Source: Alteribacter lacisalsi (GTDB lineage: Bacteria > Bacillota > Bacilli > Bacillales > Salisediminibacteriaceae). Taken from it: DNA of 64,000 nt. The position numbers and the translations under genes were made by a program. Shown here piece by piece: positions 35,670 through 44,606 of the stretch. The notes beneath the pieces were generated by a model. That model was not told the origin of the DNA. It saw nothing but the letters and a program-made list of their open reading frames with translations, and ran no database searches. How positions within the stretch are numbered: position 1 is the stretch's first letter; every line of letters starts with the position of its first letter. The stretch covers positions 1,302,001-1,366,000 of the forward strand of contig NZ_PDOF01000001.1 of assembly GCF_003226345.1 (NCBI RefSeq). Direction: 5' to 3'.

Positions 35670-36844
35670 TCTTCAAACAGATACAAAAAATCACCGTACC
35701 CTTCTTCTTCCATATTATCAGCAGGAATGAAAGCCAGAGCTGCGGAATTCATGCAGTATCTCAGCCCTGTAGGTTCAGGACCGTCTGTGAATACATGTCC
35801 GAGGTGTGAATCAGCGTACACACTGCGGATTTCTGTCCGCTTCATAAACAGACTCCAATCATCTTCCTCCCGAACAAACTCATCTTCAATCGGACGGTAA
35901 AAGCTTGGCCATCCGGTTTTGGAATCATACTGATGTGTTGAACTGAAAAGAGGTTCACCGGAAATAATATCCGTATAGATCCCGTCTTCATAGTGGTCCC
36001 AGTATTCGTTGGCAAATGCCGGTTCCGTTCCATCCTCTCTGGTTACCTCATACTGTATGTCTGTCAGCATCTCCCTTAGTTCTTCCTCAGACTCCAGTGT
36101 ATAAAATCTCCAGAAACCATCACCCGACATGGAGAGTCCGGCCTCTTCTTTTTCCAGATCTGAAACATCAAGTTCGCGGTCAGTCCCCCAGAATTGATCA
36201 AGAAATTCATCTCTTCCTGACTGTTCGCGATAGAAGCCATACCTGACAGGGTTGTTTTTATAGAAGCCCTGATGGTAGCTTTCTGCCATATAAAACGTAT
36301 CTGCCTCACGAATTTCAGTCACTATGGGTCCGTCAAAACGCCCTTCCTGCTCCAATTGCATTTTTGACGAAGTCGCAAGTCCCTTTTCTTCCTCTGTATT
36401 ATAAAAGATAGCAGACCGGTACTGATCACCTCTGTCAACAAACTGACCTTCATCATCAGTCGGATCAATCTGACGCCAGAAAACGTCTAGCAGCGTTTCA
36501 TAATCCAGAATTCTCGTATCGTACGTAACCTGAACGGCTTCAACGTGTGATGTGCTGCCGCCTGCGACATCCTCATAGGAAGGATTTACTTCTTCACCAC
36601 CTGTGTAACCCGAGATTACCCTGGTTACGCCGGGAAGCCGATCAAAGGGCGGTTCCATACACCAAAAGCAGCCACCTGCAAATACAGCGGTCTCCTCGTA
36701 AGGACCCGTCTCCCCTGTTACCGGTTCACTTCCGTAGGATCGGTTGGCAAAGTAATCATAAGCAGCGGGAACGATAAAGAGAGCGGCGATCAGCACGAAA
36801 GCAGTCAGGACAACTGCTGCTGTGGTCCGTTTCTTTTGCTTCAC
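35654..36844 (-). CDS. msrAB: Fused peptide-methionine sulfoxide reductase MsrA-MsrB, membrane-anchored
   Basis: About 396 aa. A signal anchor ([21 protein letters not shown]) puts both enzymes outside the membrane. The MsrA domain carries [12 protein letters not shown] with its catalytic Cys near residue 59-62 and [14 protein letters not shown]. The MsrB domain carries [14 protein letters not shown] and catalytic Cys in [11 protein letters not shown], and lacks the CxxC zinc pairs (zinc-free type). Together they repair both S- and R-methionine sulfoxide. GTG 36844 is preferred over 36853 because AAGGTGA gives proper spacing. The final Ala-Gly-Thr-stop codons lie within a mobile element end. 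Confidence 0.9.
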   Translation of the reverse strand: MKQKKRTTAAVVLTAFVLIAALFIVPAAYDYFANRSYGSEPVTGETGPYEETAVFAGGCFWCMEPPFDRLPGVTRVISGYTGGEEVNPSYEDVAGGSTSHVEAVQVTYDTRILDYETLLDVFWRQIDPTDDEGQFVDRGDQYRSAIFYNTEEEKGLATSSKMQLEQEGRFDGPIVTEIREADTFYMAESYHQGFYKNNPVRYGFYREQSGRDEFLDQFWGTDRELDVSDLEKEEAGLSMSGDGFWRFYTLESEEELREMLTDIQYEVTREDGTEPAFANEYWDHYEDGIYTDIISGEPLFSSTHQYDSKTGWPSFYRPIEDEFVREEDDWSLFMKRTEIRSVYADSHLGHVFTDGPEPTGLRYCMNSAALAFIPADNMEEEGYGDFLYLFEEDAGT

Positions 36845-37017
36845 TTTATTCACCTTCCTCCTGTGTTCCTTCTAGTATATCGGAGTTGCGACCGACGCTC
36901 AGTAAATTTGCCTGCTCCTTTACAAAGGCTTCATAATCCCTTTGTGTAAACTGAAGTATAAATGTGGTACAATAGGACAGTTAGTGAATTTGTACGAGAG
37001 AGCGAGTGATTAGGAAA

Positions 37018-38853
37018 ATGAATACCAGAAACGATTTGCGTAACATTGCCATTATCGCCCACGTTGACCATGGAAAAACCACGCTTGTGGATGAACTTCT
37101 AAAACAATCCGGAACGTTCCGTGAAAACGAGAACGTTGACGAACGTGCTATGGACAATAATGATATCGAGCGGGAGCGAGGAATTACGATTCTCGCCAAA
37201 AATACAGCAGTAAAGTATAAAGATACGCGTATCAACATTATGGATACACCTGGCCACGCCGATTTCGGCGGTGAGGTAGAACGGATTCTCAAAATGGTTG
37301 ACGGTGTCCTTCTTGTAGTTGACGCATATGAAGGCTGTATGCCGCAGACACGGTTTGTTTTGAAAAAAGCCCTCGAACAGAAGTTAACGCCTGTTGTGGT
37401 GCTTAATAAAATTGACCGTGATGCAGCGCGTCCTTCTGAAGTGGTCGATGAAGTGCTTGATCTATTTATCGAACTTGGTGCCGATGAAGACCAGCTTGAC
37501 TTTCCAGTCGTATACGCTTCAGCCATTATGGGGACTGCAAGTGAAAATCCTGAGAAACAGGATGACGATATGACCTGTCTTTTTGAATCAATAGTGGAAA
37601 ACGTACCTGCCCCACTGGATAACAGCGAAGAGCCTTTCCAGTTCCAGGTCACCATGCTTGATTACAATGACTATCTCGGACGTATTGGTGTAGGCCGGGT
37701 ATTCCGCGGCACAATTCGTACAGGTGATCAGGCTTCCCTTATCGCCGCAGACGGGTCCGTAAAAAAATTCCGCATCTCAAAACTATTCGGCTTTATGGGG
37801 CTTAAGCGTCTGGAAATTGAAGAAGCTAAAGCTGGTGACCTTATTGCAATCGCAGGAATTGAAAATATTATGGTTGGCGATACCATTTGCCCGGTTGATC
37901 ATCCTGAAGCCCTTGAGGCCGTCCGGATCGATGAACCAACACTTCAAATGACGTTTCTTGTGAACAACAGTCCTTTTGCCGGGCGTGAAGGCGACAAAGT
38001 TACAAGCCGTAAACTTGAAGAGCGGTTAAAAACTCAGCTCGAAACAGACGTGAGTCTACGTGTTGAAAACACCAGCTCACCTGATGTGTGGAAGGTTTCA
38101 GGACGTGGTGAACTTCACCTTTCCATCCTGATTGAAAACATGCGCCGTGAGGGTTATGAACTTCAGGTTTCAAAACCCGAAGTCATTATCAGGGAAATTG
38201 ATGGTGTCCGCAGTGAACCTGTCGAACGGGCCCAGGTTGATGTTCCCGAGGATTATACCGGTGCAGTTATGGAATCCCTCGGCGAGCGAAAAGGTGAAAT
38301 GATTGATATGGTCAACAAAGGTGACGGCCAGGTGCGCATGGACTTTGTTGTACCTTCCCGCGGTCTGATCGGTTATACAACCGAATTTATGGCTCAGACT
38401 AAAGGCTACGGCATCCTAAACCATACATTTGACGGCTATCGTCCTGTAGCTGACGGCCAGGTCGGCGGACGCCGCCAGGGTGTGCTTGTTTCCATGGAAA
38501 CAGGTAAAGCCACTTCCTACGGCATGCTTGCCATTGAAGATCGCGGCACCTTGTTTTTAGAACCAGGAACTGAAATCTACGAAGGTATGATCGTAGGCGA
38601 GCACAGCCGTGATAACGATCTGAGCGTTAACATCACGAAAGTGAAACAGCAGAACAACATTCGTTCCGCTACAAAAGAAAGTACTGTAACGATGAAACGG
38701 CCAAAGCTTCTCACCCTTGAGGAAGCTCTTGAATTTCTTAACGACGATGAGTACTGCGAAGTGACCCCTGAATCCATCCGTCTCCGCAAAAAAGTGCTGA
38801 ACAAAGCTATGCGTGAGCGTGAGGAAAAACGCAAAAAACTTGCTAAAGCATAA
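37018..38853 (+). CDS. typA: Translational GTPase TypA/BipA
   Basis: A ribosome-associated GTPase of about 611 aa, needed for growth under stress and for ribosome assembly. [10 protein letters not shown] (G1), RERGITI (G2), [14 protein letters not shown] (G3) and [10 protein letters not shown] (G4) occupy the first 140 residues. EF-G-like domains II, III and V follow, and the TypA-specific C-terminus includes [17 protein letters not shown]. The start [13 protein letters not shown] at ATG 37018 aligns with B. subtilis TypA, although the open frame includes a GTG at 37006. Confidence 0.96.
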   Translation: MNTRNDLRNIAIIAHVDHGKTTLVDELLKQSGTFRENENVDERAMDNNDIERERGITILAKNTAVKYKDTRINIMDTPGHADFGGEVERILKMVDGVLLVVDAYEGCMPQTRFVLKKALEQKLTPVVVLNKIDRDAARPSEVVDEVLDLFIELGADEDQLDFPVVYASAIMGTASENPEKQDDDMTCLFESIVENVPAPLDNSEEPFQFQVTMLDYNDYLGRIGVGRVFRGTIRTGDQASLIAADGSVKKFRISKLFGFMGLKRLEIEEAKAGDLIAIAGIENIMVGDTICPVDHPEALEAVRIDEPTLQMTFLVNNSPFAGREGDKVTSRKLEERLKTQLETDVSLRVENTSSPDVWKVSGRGELHLSILIENMRREGYELQVSKPEVIIREIDGVRSEPVERAQVDVPEDYTGAVMESLGERKGEMIDMVNKGDGQVRMDFVVPSRGLIGYTTEFMAQTKGYGILNHTFDGYRPVADGQVGGRRQGVLVSMETGKATSYGMLAIEDRGTLFLEPGTEIYEGMIVGEHSRDNDLSVNITKVKQQNNIRSATKESTVTMKRPKLLTLEEALEFLNDDEYCEVTPESIRLRKKVLNKAMREREEKRKKLAKA

Positions 38854-38862
38854 TATAAAAAA

Positions 38863-38896
38863 AGAAGGCGCCCAGAGCAGGCGCCTTCTTTTTATT
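38863..38896 (+). terminator. Intrinsic terminator of typA
   Basis: AAGAAGGCGCC / GGCGCCTTCTT stem, 7-nt loop, then TTTTTA. Confidence 0.95.
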
Positions 38897-38900
38897 AAGC

Positions 38901-38972
38901 TTTTTCGTAAAGTTTGTTGTTTTATTGCGCTGCAGGCGGACGCTTTCCGCGGGCAACGCCTCAGCCGCCTTA
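38901..38972 (+). repeat. Fragment of a family A MITE (left half)
   Basis: CGTAAAGTTTGTTGTTTTATT followed by CGCTTTCCGCGGGCAACGCCTCAGCC matches the left half of the 51564 element. The right half and right end are missing. It sits directly after the typA terminator. Confidence 0.55.
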
Positions 38973-39018
38973 CGATCTTCCCCTGCCCTCCAAAGAACAG
39001 CCATTGGGTATCTTTTGT

Positions 39019-39327
39019 TCAATGATCCTTCACATCACGAATTTTCTCAAGATCATCAAAGCGCTGCTCGTTTCTGAACCATGAAGATCTTGCAGCACTC
39101 CAACCGTAGACCGGAGCAATCACAGCAAAAAAGATGGCATAGTTAATCACTGCACCTGAAGTAAAATACTCAGCTGTGATACTGCCGTAATCAATAAAAC
39201 TGGCAAAAAGCGTCAATACGGCAAAAAAGACCGCACCGTGAAGAGTCCCTGTCTTAAGAATGTATTTTTTCTTACCTCTGTAGCGGGTAAGATACCATTT
39301 CCGGTAAAACTGATCGTCACTGTTCAT
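39019..39327 (-). CDS. Two-helix membrane protein, unknown function
   Basis: 102 aa. A basic N-terminus (FYRKWYLTRYRGKKKYILKT) precedes two membrane helices (about residues 30-48 and 60-80) and a charged tail (RNEQRFDDLEKIRDVKDH). ATG 39327 has AGGTG upstream; the longer frame to 39366 has none. No family recognised. Confidence 0.6.
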   Translation of the reverse strand: MNSDDQFYRKWYLTRYRGKKKYILKTGTLHGAVFFAVLTLFASFIDYGSITAEYFTSGAVINYAIFFAVIAPVYGWSAARSSWFRNEQRFDDLEKIRDVKDH

Positions 39328-39419
39328 TTTCACACCTGCTTTTTTTGATATCCCGGCTGCTGACAACAGCCGCTACCCTGATAAAATAACAACTACATTA
39401 TAACAGATTTTTTGAGACA

Positions 39420-39450
39420 TAAAAAAACCCCTCACTGAGGAGGGGTTTTG
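39420..39450 (-). terminator. Intrinsic terminator of the cold-shock gene
   Basis: AAAACCCCTC / GAGGGGTTTT stem with 6-nt loop, then TTTTTATG on the minus strand. Confidence 0.92.
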
Positions 39451-39457
39451 AGGTTCC

Positions 39458-39655
39458 TTATTTTTGAACGTTAGCCGCTTGCGGGCCACGTTGACCTTGT
39501 TCGATTTCAAATGTTACAGCTTGACCTTCGTCAAGAGTTTTGAAACCTTCGCCTTGAATGGCGGAGAAATGTACGAATACATCGTCCTGACCTTCAACTT
39601 CGATAAATCCGAAACCTTTTTCTGCGTTAAACCATTTTACTGTACCTTCAACCAT
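39458..39655 (-). CDS. Cold-shock protein (CspB-type)
   Basis: A 65-aa single OB-fold RNA chaperone. [17 protein letters not shown] is RNP1 and [13 protein letters not shown] is RNP2, both with the surface aromatic residues that stack on single-stranded nucleic acid. ATG 39655 follows CAGGAGGAA. The mRNA leader looks long and carries a hairpin at the ribosome site, as csp genes often do. Which csp paralogue this is cannot be told. Confidence 0.95.
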   Translation of the reverse strand: MVEGTVKWFNAEKGFGFIEVEGQDDVFVHFSAIQGEGFKTLDEGQAVTFEIEQGQRGPQAANVQK

Positions 39656-39671
39656 GGTATGTTCCTCCTGC

Positions 39672-39689
39672 GCGGAAAATCTCTTCCGC
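39672..39689 (-). promoter_or_regulatory. Leader hairpin adjoining the csp ribosome binding site
   Basis: GCGGAA / TTCCGC stem with a 6-nt loop, ending one or two bases before the AGGAGG of the csp gene. It could modulate initiation with temperature (inference). Confidence 0.5.
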
Positions 39690-39865
39690 AAATGTATTAC
39701 TATTTTTGCTCTTCAAATTCATTCAAGGTGTAAACACGTAAAGATGTTTGTTCCATGAATCCTTCCGAACTAAAAATAATTAAGTTCATCATATCATGCC
39801 CTTATGTAAAATGCAAACAGGGATATCGTTTTTTTTGCTCAATAAATATCATTTGCTTTATCTTT

Positions 39866-39955
39866 GGCTCTGTTAAAATCTGTTGTTAATTTCCGCTCAC
39901 TGCACTTCCTTTCCGGAAGCACCGCTTCAGCCTCCTAGGGAACCATGCATCTTCC
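39866..39955 (+). repeat. Left-half fragment of a family A MITE
   Basis: Begins with GGCTCTGTTAAAATCTGTTG, the same end as the 51564 element, and continues TTTCCGGAAGCACCGCTTCAG and CTCCTAGGGAACCATGC. It then loses similarity; no right end is visible. Confidence 0.65.
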
Positions 39956-40059
39956 TCTAATTAATCCACACAGCAATCATAAGGCCGTCACACGCTGGCG
40001 CAGGGTCATACAGTCAAACACTTCAAAACCTCTCCCCCGGCTTTGTTTATGGGCATCAT

Positions 40060-40088
40060 TTGCAATAGAACGTTTATTCGTGTACAAT
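40060..40088 (+). promoter_or_regulatory. Sigma-A-like promoter of an unannotated transcription unit
   Basis: TTGCAA (-35), exactly 17 bp, TACAAT (-10). The predicted start is near 40095-40097. No annotated + strand gene follows before the terminator at 40354-40389. Confidence 0.6.
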
Positions 40089-40119
40089 TAGATTTAGCCT
40101 TCGTTAAGGAAGGCAGGTT

Positions 40120-40269
40120 ATGAACAAATCTTCGCAACAAAAGATTAAAAAATCTGATCCAGTAAAGGATGACAGACATGGCATCTGTGAAAACATTGTA
40201 TTTTCTTTTTTACACTGGCGCGGCCCAGGAGCCGCAAGGATGAAAAAGAGGCAGGGTTTTCATTACTAA
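40120..40269 (+). CDS. Possible 49-aa basic peptide inside the candidate RNA
   Basis: ATG 40120 is preceded by GGAAGG at 7 nt. The frame encodes MNKSSQQKIKKSDPVKDD at the N-terminus, a short hydrophobic stretch (NIVFSFLHW) and a basic tail ending RMKKRQGFHY before TAA. It is too short for ordinary ORF filters. No family recognised. Whether it is translated is unknown; the good ribosome site and the flanking promoter and terminator make it worth listing. Confidence 0.3.
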   Translation: MNKSSQQKIKKSDPVKDDRHGICENIVFSFLHWRGPGAARMKKRQGFHY

Positions 40270-40353
40270 AGAATTACAACTTGCATGAACGGTATCACAG
40301 AATAAACTACCGCGGCACATGCGGAAGGTTTTACTAATAACTTGAACACAGAC

Positions 40354-40389
40354 AGGCTGACCCGGCGCTATTCCGGATCAGCCTTTTTT
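40354..40389 (+). terminator. + strand terminator of the candidate RNA, overlapping the cbiA stop
   Basis: AGGCTGACCCGG / CCGGATCAGCC stem, loop CGCTATT, then TTTTTTA. The T-run is on the + strand only, so it serves transcription from the left. Confidence 0.85.
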
Positions 40390-41719
40390 AATGTTTTTTT
40401 GAACAAAGGGCTGTGAACCTGCCGGCTGCTTCCGGGCAGGAACCGAAGTGCAGGTGGCTGTAAGAGGCGAACAGGTAAGGCAGCTCCTCTTTTGCAGGCA
40501 TGCGGCCTGAAAAGCTTGAGTAATGAAATTCATGGGCTGCTAGGCTTTCACCATCATCCAGCAGGGGTATTGGAATGTCCTCTTTTGATAAATGACGGTA
40601 ACGGATTGCCTGCAGATTGTTATGAATCTGAGTCACCCCATTAATAACCCCGGCCATAGGATAAGCTCGTCCTTTAAGATCGATAAGTTCCCTGCACAGA
40701 TACATAAAGCCACCGCATTCTGCAATGACAGGCGTTCGATTCAAAATCTCTTCTCGTACTGACCTGACCATTTCTGTGTTTTCAGACAGTTGGGCTGCAA
40801 AAGCTTCGGGAAATCCTCCGCCAAAATAAAGACCTGTAATCCCCTCTGGAAGTTTCCTGTCATGAAGCGGTGAGAATGACACGCATTCAGCACCAAAGGA
40901 TTTAAAAAGATCCAGGTTTTCTTCGTAGTAAAAATGAAAGGCTTCATCCCGGGCGACAGCAATGCGAGCCTCTTTGCCCGTCTTCATTCTGTCTCCTGAA
41001 GGAAAGAGAACCGGTTCAAAGGGCTCACTGTCAGCGTCAGCAAGCTCAACAAGCTGATTCAGATCAATTGTGTCACTGACTTTTCGGCTCAGACCCTTCA
41101 AGTAGGCAGGCAGATCCTTTTTCTCCTGGGATGGTACAAGGCCTAGATGCCGTTCAGGCAGGTGCAGTCTGGTGTTTGTTTTTAAATACCCAAGAACCGG
41201 TATGCCGCACTCCTTTTCAACTGCAGCTTTAACAAGTTCGTAATGCCCCCTGCTGCCGGCACGGTTGACTATGACGCCTGCAATGAGCGGTTTTTCGGAA
41301 AACTCCTGAAAGCCTTTAACAACCGCTGCTGCGCTCCTTGCCTGAGCTTCGCAGTTAACGACGAGGATGACAGGAGTTCCAGTGAGTGAGGCGATATGAG
41401 CCGTGCTGCCTTCATCAGACAAGGGATCTGCACCGTCATACATCCCCATTACCCCTTCGATTATGGAAATATCAGCTCCCTCACTGCCAAAGTGAAGGAC
41501 TTCCTTCACGGCATGTTCATTAAGCATCCAGGAATCCAGGTTTCTTGATACTCGCCCGGTAACAGACGTATGAAAAGCGGGATCAATGAAATCAGGACCG
41601 CATTTAAATCCCTGTACAGAATAGCCTTTTTCTTTAAGCGCAGCCATCAGTCCCATCGTAATCGTTGTTTTACCCGCTCCGCTTTCCGTTCCTGCTATGA
41701 CAATTCTTTTGTTTGACAT
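40388..41719 (-). CDS. cbiA: Cobyrinate a,c-diamide synthase
   Basis: A 443-aa ATP- and glutamine-dependent amidase of cobalamin synthesis. The N-terminal dethiobiotin-synthetase-like domain has GTESGAGKTTITMGL (P-loop), GFKCGPDFIDPAFH and EGVMGMYDG. The C-terminal class I glutamine amidotransferase domain has GLYFGGGFPE, ECGGFMYL with the catalytic Cys, and the late His in AAHEFHYS. ATG 41719 follows GGAGGG at 6 nt; the longer frame to 41755 is rejected. It sits 28 bp behind the B12-binding protein gene. No other cobalamin synthesis genes are in the window, so it may serve corrinoid salvage. Confidence 0.92.
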   Translation of the reverse strand: MSNKRIVIAGTESGAGKTTITMGLMAALKEKGYSVQGFKCGPDFIDPAFHTSVTGRVSRNLDSWMLNEHAVKEVLHFGSEGADISIIEGVMGMYDGADPLSDEGSTAHIASLTGTPVILVVNCEAQARSAAAVVKGFQEFSEKPLIAGVIVNRAGSRGHYELVKAAVEKECGIPVLGYLKTNTRLHLPERHLGLVPSQEKKDLPAYLKGLSRKVSDTIDLNQLVELADADSEPFEPVLFPSGDRMKTGKEARIAVARDEAFHFYYEENLDLFKSFGAECVSFSPLHDRKLPEGITGLYFGGGFPEAFAAQLSENTEMVRSVREEILNRTPVIAECGGFMYLCRELIDLKGRAYPMAGVINGVTQIHNNLQAIRYRHLSKEDIPIPLLDDGESLAAHEFHYSSFSGRMPAKEELPYLFASYSHLHFGSCPEAAGRFTALCSKKH

Positions 41720-41747
41720 CCGCATCCCTCCAGTGCTTTTCTCGCAG

Positions 41748-42560
41748 TCAGACAAAGAGAGGATCTGTTCCGTTATATTCCGGATACATCCCTGGGTGAA
41801 GAATGGCAGCCAGTTTTACGAGTCCGTGGAGAAGTCTTGGTGAAGGCCTGCAGTACAAAGGCTCTTCCAGGACATAAACACGTTCCTCCTTCATAGCGTG
41901 AAGTTCGTTCCACTGTGGCCGCCGGTTCAGGAGCTCAGGATTGATCCGTTCCTGCCGGACGCCTGTCCAGACTAGGCAGATGATGTCTGGTTCCATCTTT
42001 CGAACAGTTTCCCAGTCTGTCTGGACACTTGCTTTCTTTTCTTCTTCAAAGAGGTTTCTTCCTCCTGCAATTTGGCTCATTTCTGTCAGCCAATTGTCCC
42101 TGCCTGGTGTAAAGACAGGTTTGGGCCACCATTCCCAGTAAATTTCCGGACGCCTGTGCACATTACCGCTGATTTCTTTGTATTCAGAGACAATCCCATT
42201 AAACTTCTCTGCCAGCTTTACCCCCTTCTCCATAGTTCCAGTCTGTTCAGCGACAAAACGGATCACGTTTTCAATGCCGCCAAGTGTTGCGGGGTCTGGC
42301 ACTACAACATGGGGCACCCCACGCTTTTGAAGCTCCTGCACGTTTTTTTCCATGCCTGGAACGGAAAGAGAAGCAAACACCAGGTCAGGCTTTAAAGATT
42401 CCACCTTATCCATATCGATATTAAGATCCGGTCCCAGCCTGGGAAGTCGGTTTACATCAGTGGGCCAGTCGGAAAAATCGTCAACGGCTATCAGGCATTC
42501 TGTTAATTCGAGATAGGCTAAAAATTCTGTATTGCTAGGACATAAAGATATGTATTTCAT
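41748..42560 (-). CDS. BtuF-like cobalamin-binding protein lacking a signal peptide
   Basis: 270 aa. SLCPSNTEFLAYLELTE at the very N-terminus, LGPDLNIDMDKVESLKPDLVFAS and WTGVRQERINPELLNRRPQW match the class III periplasmic-binding fold of BtuF/FhuD. Unlike transport BtuF it begins directly with the mature domain (MKYISLCPSNTEF) with no signal or lipobox, so it is probably cytosolic. CAGGAGGCG precedes the ATG. Adjacent cbiA suggests corrinoid handling inside the cell; this is inference. Confidence 0.78.
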   Translation of the reverse strand: MKYISLCPSNTEFLAYLELTECLIAVDDFSDWPTDVNRLPRLGPDLNIDMDKVESLKPDLVFASLSVPGMEKNVQELQKRGVPHVVVPDPATLGGIENVIRFVAEQTGTMEKGVKLAEKFNGIVSEYKEISGNVHRRPEIYWEWWPKPVFTPGRDNWLTEMSQIAGGRNLFEEEKKASVQTDWETVRKMEPDIICLVWTGVRQERINPELLNRRPQWNELHAMKEERVYVLEEPLYCRPSPRLLHGLVKLAAILHPGMYPEYNGTDPLFV

Positions 42561-42644
42561 AAACGCCTCCTGAAAGTAACTGTTTGATTATTATGGGACT
42601 TCACCTGTACACTGGCATAAAAGAGCATGGAGAGGGAGACATGG

Positions 42645-42830
42645 ATGAAAAATTTTCACTGCTGTGCAACCTGCATTCACTTTGAAGTTGTTAAACGCCT
42701 CGGCAGTACGCGCTATCGGTGCCGCCGTCTCGGTTTCGAAACCCGTCCCCACTATAGATTCGACTGCTGGGACCCGAGGCCGGATATTAAAAAACTGATA
42801 AAAAAACAGGAGGACACGTCATCCCGATGA
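42645..42830 (+). CDS. Cys-rich 61-aa protein, probable metal site, unknown
   Basis: MKNFHCCATCIHFEVVKRL carries a CCxxC cluster, with further cysteines in RYRCRRLGF and FDCWDP: four to five Cys that could bind zinc or a cluster. The pattern CATC.HF..RY.C.RLG..T.P.Y.F.CW is, from memory, widely conserved in Bacilli without known function. ATG 42645 has GGAGAGGGAG upstream; the ATG at 42627 would put that site inside the gene. It is divergent from the btuF-like gene, and its 3' end is folded into the murB terminator. Confidence 0.65.
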   Translation: MKNFHCCATCIHFEVVKRLGSTRYRCRRLGFETRPHYRFDCWDPRPDIKKLIKKQEDTSSR

Positions 42831-42844
42831 TGTGTCCTCCTGTT
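42801..42844 (-). terminator. Terminator of murB
   Basis: AACAGGAGGACAC / GTGTCCTCCTGTT arms extended by GTCATC/GATGAT, then TTTTTTT on the minus strand. Confidence 0.92.
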
Positions 42845-42853
42845 GTGCAGTGC

Positions 42854-43777
42854 CTATTTTTCAACTGGTTCTTCTCCAACAATTTTTACTTCAAGTTCAA
42901 GCTCGACGCCAAACGTATCCATCACAGTTTTCTTTACCATCTCAATTGTGGAAATATAATCGGTGGCAGTGGCATTATCTTTATTTACAATAAAGCCGGC
43001 ATGTTTGGTGGATACTTCGGCACCTCCGACACCCTTGCCCTGAAGACCGCTGTCCTGAATAAGCTTACCTGCAAAGTATCCCGGCGGACGCTTAAATACA
43101 CTTCCGGCTGATGGATATTCGAGAGGCTGCTTCGATTCACGCTGATAGGTGAGATCATCCATTTTTTCCTTAATTTCATTTCTGTTACCGTGCTTCAGTT
43201 TAAATACGGCCTCAAGCACCATGTATCCTTTTTTTCCGATGATACTTGAGCGGTACTGAAGTTTCATTTCATCTTTGGAAAGGGTACGCAGTTCCCCTTC
43301 AGGCGTAACAACCTTAACATGGTCAATCACATCCTTTACTTCACCGCCGTATGCACCGGCATTCATCACCATTGCGCCACCAATGGATCCTGGTATTCCG
43401 CAAGCAAACTCCAAACCGGTAAGTTCCTCTTTCAGTGCCAGACGGGAGGCGTCAATAATGTTCGCCCCTCCCTGAGCTGTAAGGAGGGTCCCTTCTGTGC
43501 TCAGACCATTCAGCTTACTGAACTGAACGACGACTCCTCTTATACCGCCATCGCGGACAACCATATTCGATCCGTTGCCAAGAAGCATAAACTGAATGCT
43601 GCTTCGGTTTACAAAACGGACAATTTCACTCATTTCCTTATAAGTCTCAGGTGTAACAAAAAAGTCTGCTTTTCCCCCGAGCCTGGTAAGCGTATGATTT
43701 TTCATCGGCTCGTCTCTTAATACGTTTTCTTCCGAACATATTTTAAGTAAAGCTTCGTAGATTTCGTTTGATGTCAT
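42854..43777 (-). CDS. murB: UDP-N-acetylenolpyruvoylglucosamine reductase
   Basis: A 307-aa FAD/NADPH enzyme making UDP-N-acetylmuramate for peptidoglycan. TRLGGKADFFVTP, LLGNGSNMVVRDGGIRG, GIPGSIGGAMVMNAGAYGGE and YRSSII give the FAD and substrate sites. PSAGSVFKRPPGYFAGKLI with the catalytic Ser and a late HAGFIVN are type II (Gram-positive) MurB features. AGAGGGAT precedes ATG 43777. It stands alone, outside an mra/dcw cluster. Confidence 0.96.
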   Translation of the reverse strand: MTSNEIYEALLKICSEENVLRDEPMKNHTLTRLGGKADFFVTPETYKEMSEIVRFVNRSSIQFMLLGNGSNMVVRDGGIRGVVVQFSKLNGLSTEGTLLTAQGGANIIDASRLALKEELTGLEFACGIPGSIGGAMVMNAGAYGGEVKDVIDHVKVVTPEGELRTLSKDEMKLQYRSSIIGKKGYMVLEAVFKLKHGNRNEIKEKMDDLTYQRESKQPLEYPSAGSVFKRPPGYFAGKLIQDSGLQGKGVGGAEVSTKHAGFIVNKDNATATDYISTIEMVKKTVMDTFGVELELEVKIVGEEPVEK

Positions 43778-43964
43778 TAAGATCCCTCTTACCTCATGAA
43801 TTTACTATTTTAGTATTATGCATTTACGGTTAATTGGCAACCGTTTCACGCTTTTTTCGACAATTTATCTAAAATCTTTCAGAAAAACCTGTGAAGTTGC
43901 TTCAAAACGGGAACTGGTGTACGATCAACTTTGGATTCTAATGCCCTAAAAGGAAGTGAACAGT

Positions 43965-44549
43965 TTGGAAAGTCATCTTCTTGCCTATTTTTACCGGCTC
44001 CGTTATATAGAAAGATGGAGCCTGATGAGAAACGTCATGAAGGAAAATGTCGCAGAACATTCGTTTCACGTTTCACTGATTACCCATACCTTATGTACAA
44101 TTGCCAATGACATTTACGGAAAACAGGTAAATACCGATAAAGCCGTTACCCTGTCGCTTTTCCATGATGTCACGGAGGTGATTACCGGTGACATCCCGAC
44201 ACCTGTTAAACATCACAACAGCGATATGCTGAAGAATTTCCGCGATATTGAAGCTTTAGCCGCAGAGAAGCTGGCGGATAAGGCTCCTGCTGAACTGAAA
44301 CACGTGTATGCCGGTCTAATCGGGAAAAAGGCCGATGATAGCCTTGCTGCCTATATTAAAGCAGCTGACCTGCTGGACGCTTATTTGAAATGCACAAGCG
44401 AGCTGCTTGCCGGAAACAGGGAATTTGCCGTTGCCAAAAATCAAATCCAGGAAAATCTCACAAACCTGAACATGGTGGAAGTTGAATATTTTCTGGAACA
44501 TTTTGCTCCAAGCTTTGAGAAAACCCTTGATGAAATATCCGAAGAATGA
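43965..44549 (+). CDS. HD-domain 5'-deoxynucleotidase (YfbR-like)
   Basis: About 194 aa. The HD metal site is VAEHSFHVS (His), LSLFHDVTEVITGDIPTPVKHHN (His-Asp) and IKAADLLDAYLKC (Asp). RWSLMRNVMKENVAEH aligns closely with E. coli YfbR, which dephosphorylates deoxyribonucleoside 5'-monophosphates. The TTG at 43965 is preferred over GTG 43956: AAAAGGAA is 8 nt from the former and abuts the latter, and the N-terminus then aligns with YfbR. It probably heads a unit with the small membrane protein that follows. Confidence 0.85.
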   Translation: MESHLLAYFYRLRYIERWSLMRNVMKENVAEHSFHVSLITHTLCTIANDIYGKQVNTDKAVTLSLFHDVTEVITGDIPTPVKHHNSDMLKNFRDIEALAAEKLADKAPAELKHVYAGLIGKKADDSLAAYIKAADLLDAYLKCTSELLAGNREFAVAKNQIQENLTNLNMVEVEYFLEHFAPSFEKTLDEISEE

Positions 44550-44606
44550 AATATACACCCTTATCTGTTATAATAACCATGATTTAGATTAATTGAAAGG
44601 CTGTGA

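Larger units (their letters stand above)
40096..40389 (+). ncRNA. Candidate structured or dual-function RNA, about 290 nt
   Basis: Bounded by the promoter at 40060-40088 and a + strand intrinsic terminator. Local hairpins in order: GCCTTC/GAAGGC at the 5' end, GCGGC/GCCGC near 40220, TGAAAA/TTTTCA near 40240-40260, and AAAC..CCGC/GCGG..GTTT near 40305-40333. It contains a 49-codon ORF (40120-40269). It does not show the hallmarks of tmRNA, SRP RNA, RNase P or the common riboswitches. Evidence is architecture only. Confidence 0.4.

Noticed and set aside
36981-37655. 224-aa Ser/Thr-rich frame on - strand
   Set aside because: Antisense of typA with composition typical of a shadow frame.
40096-40389. 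tmRNA, SRP RNA, 6S RNA or a known riboswitch
   Set aside because: None of their hallmark conserved segments occur; kept only as an unassigned RNA candidate.
42561-42644. Cobalamin riboswitch upstream of the B12 genes
   Set aside because: Only 84 bp separate the divergent genes and no B12-box or receptor core motifs are visible.
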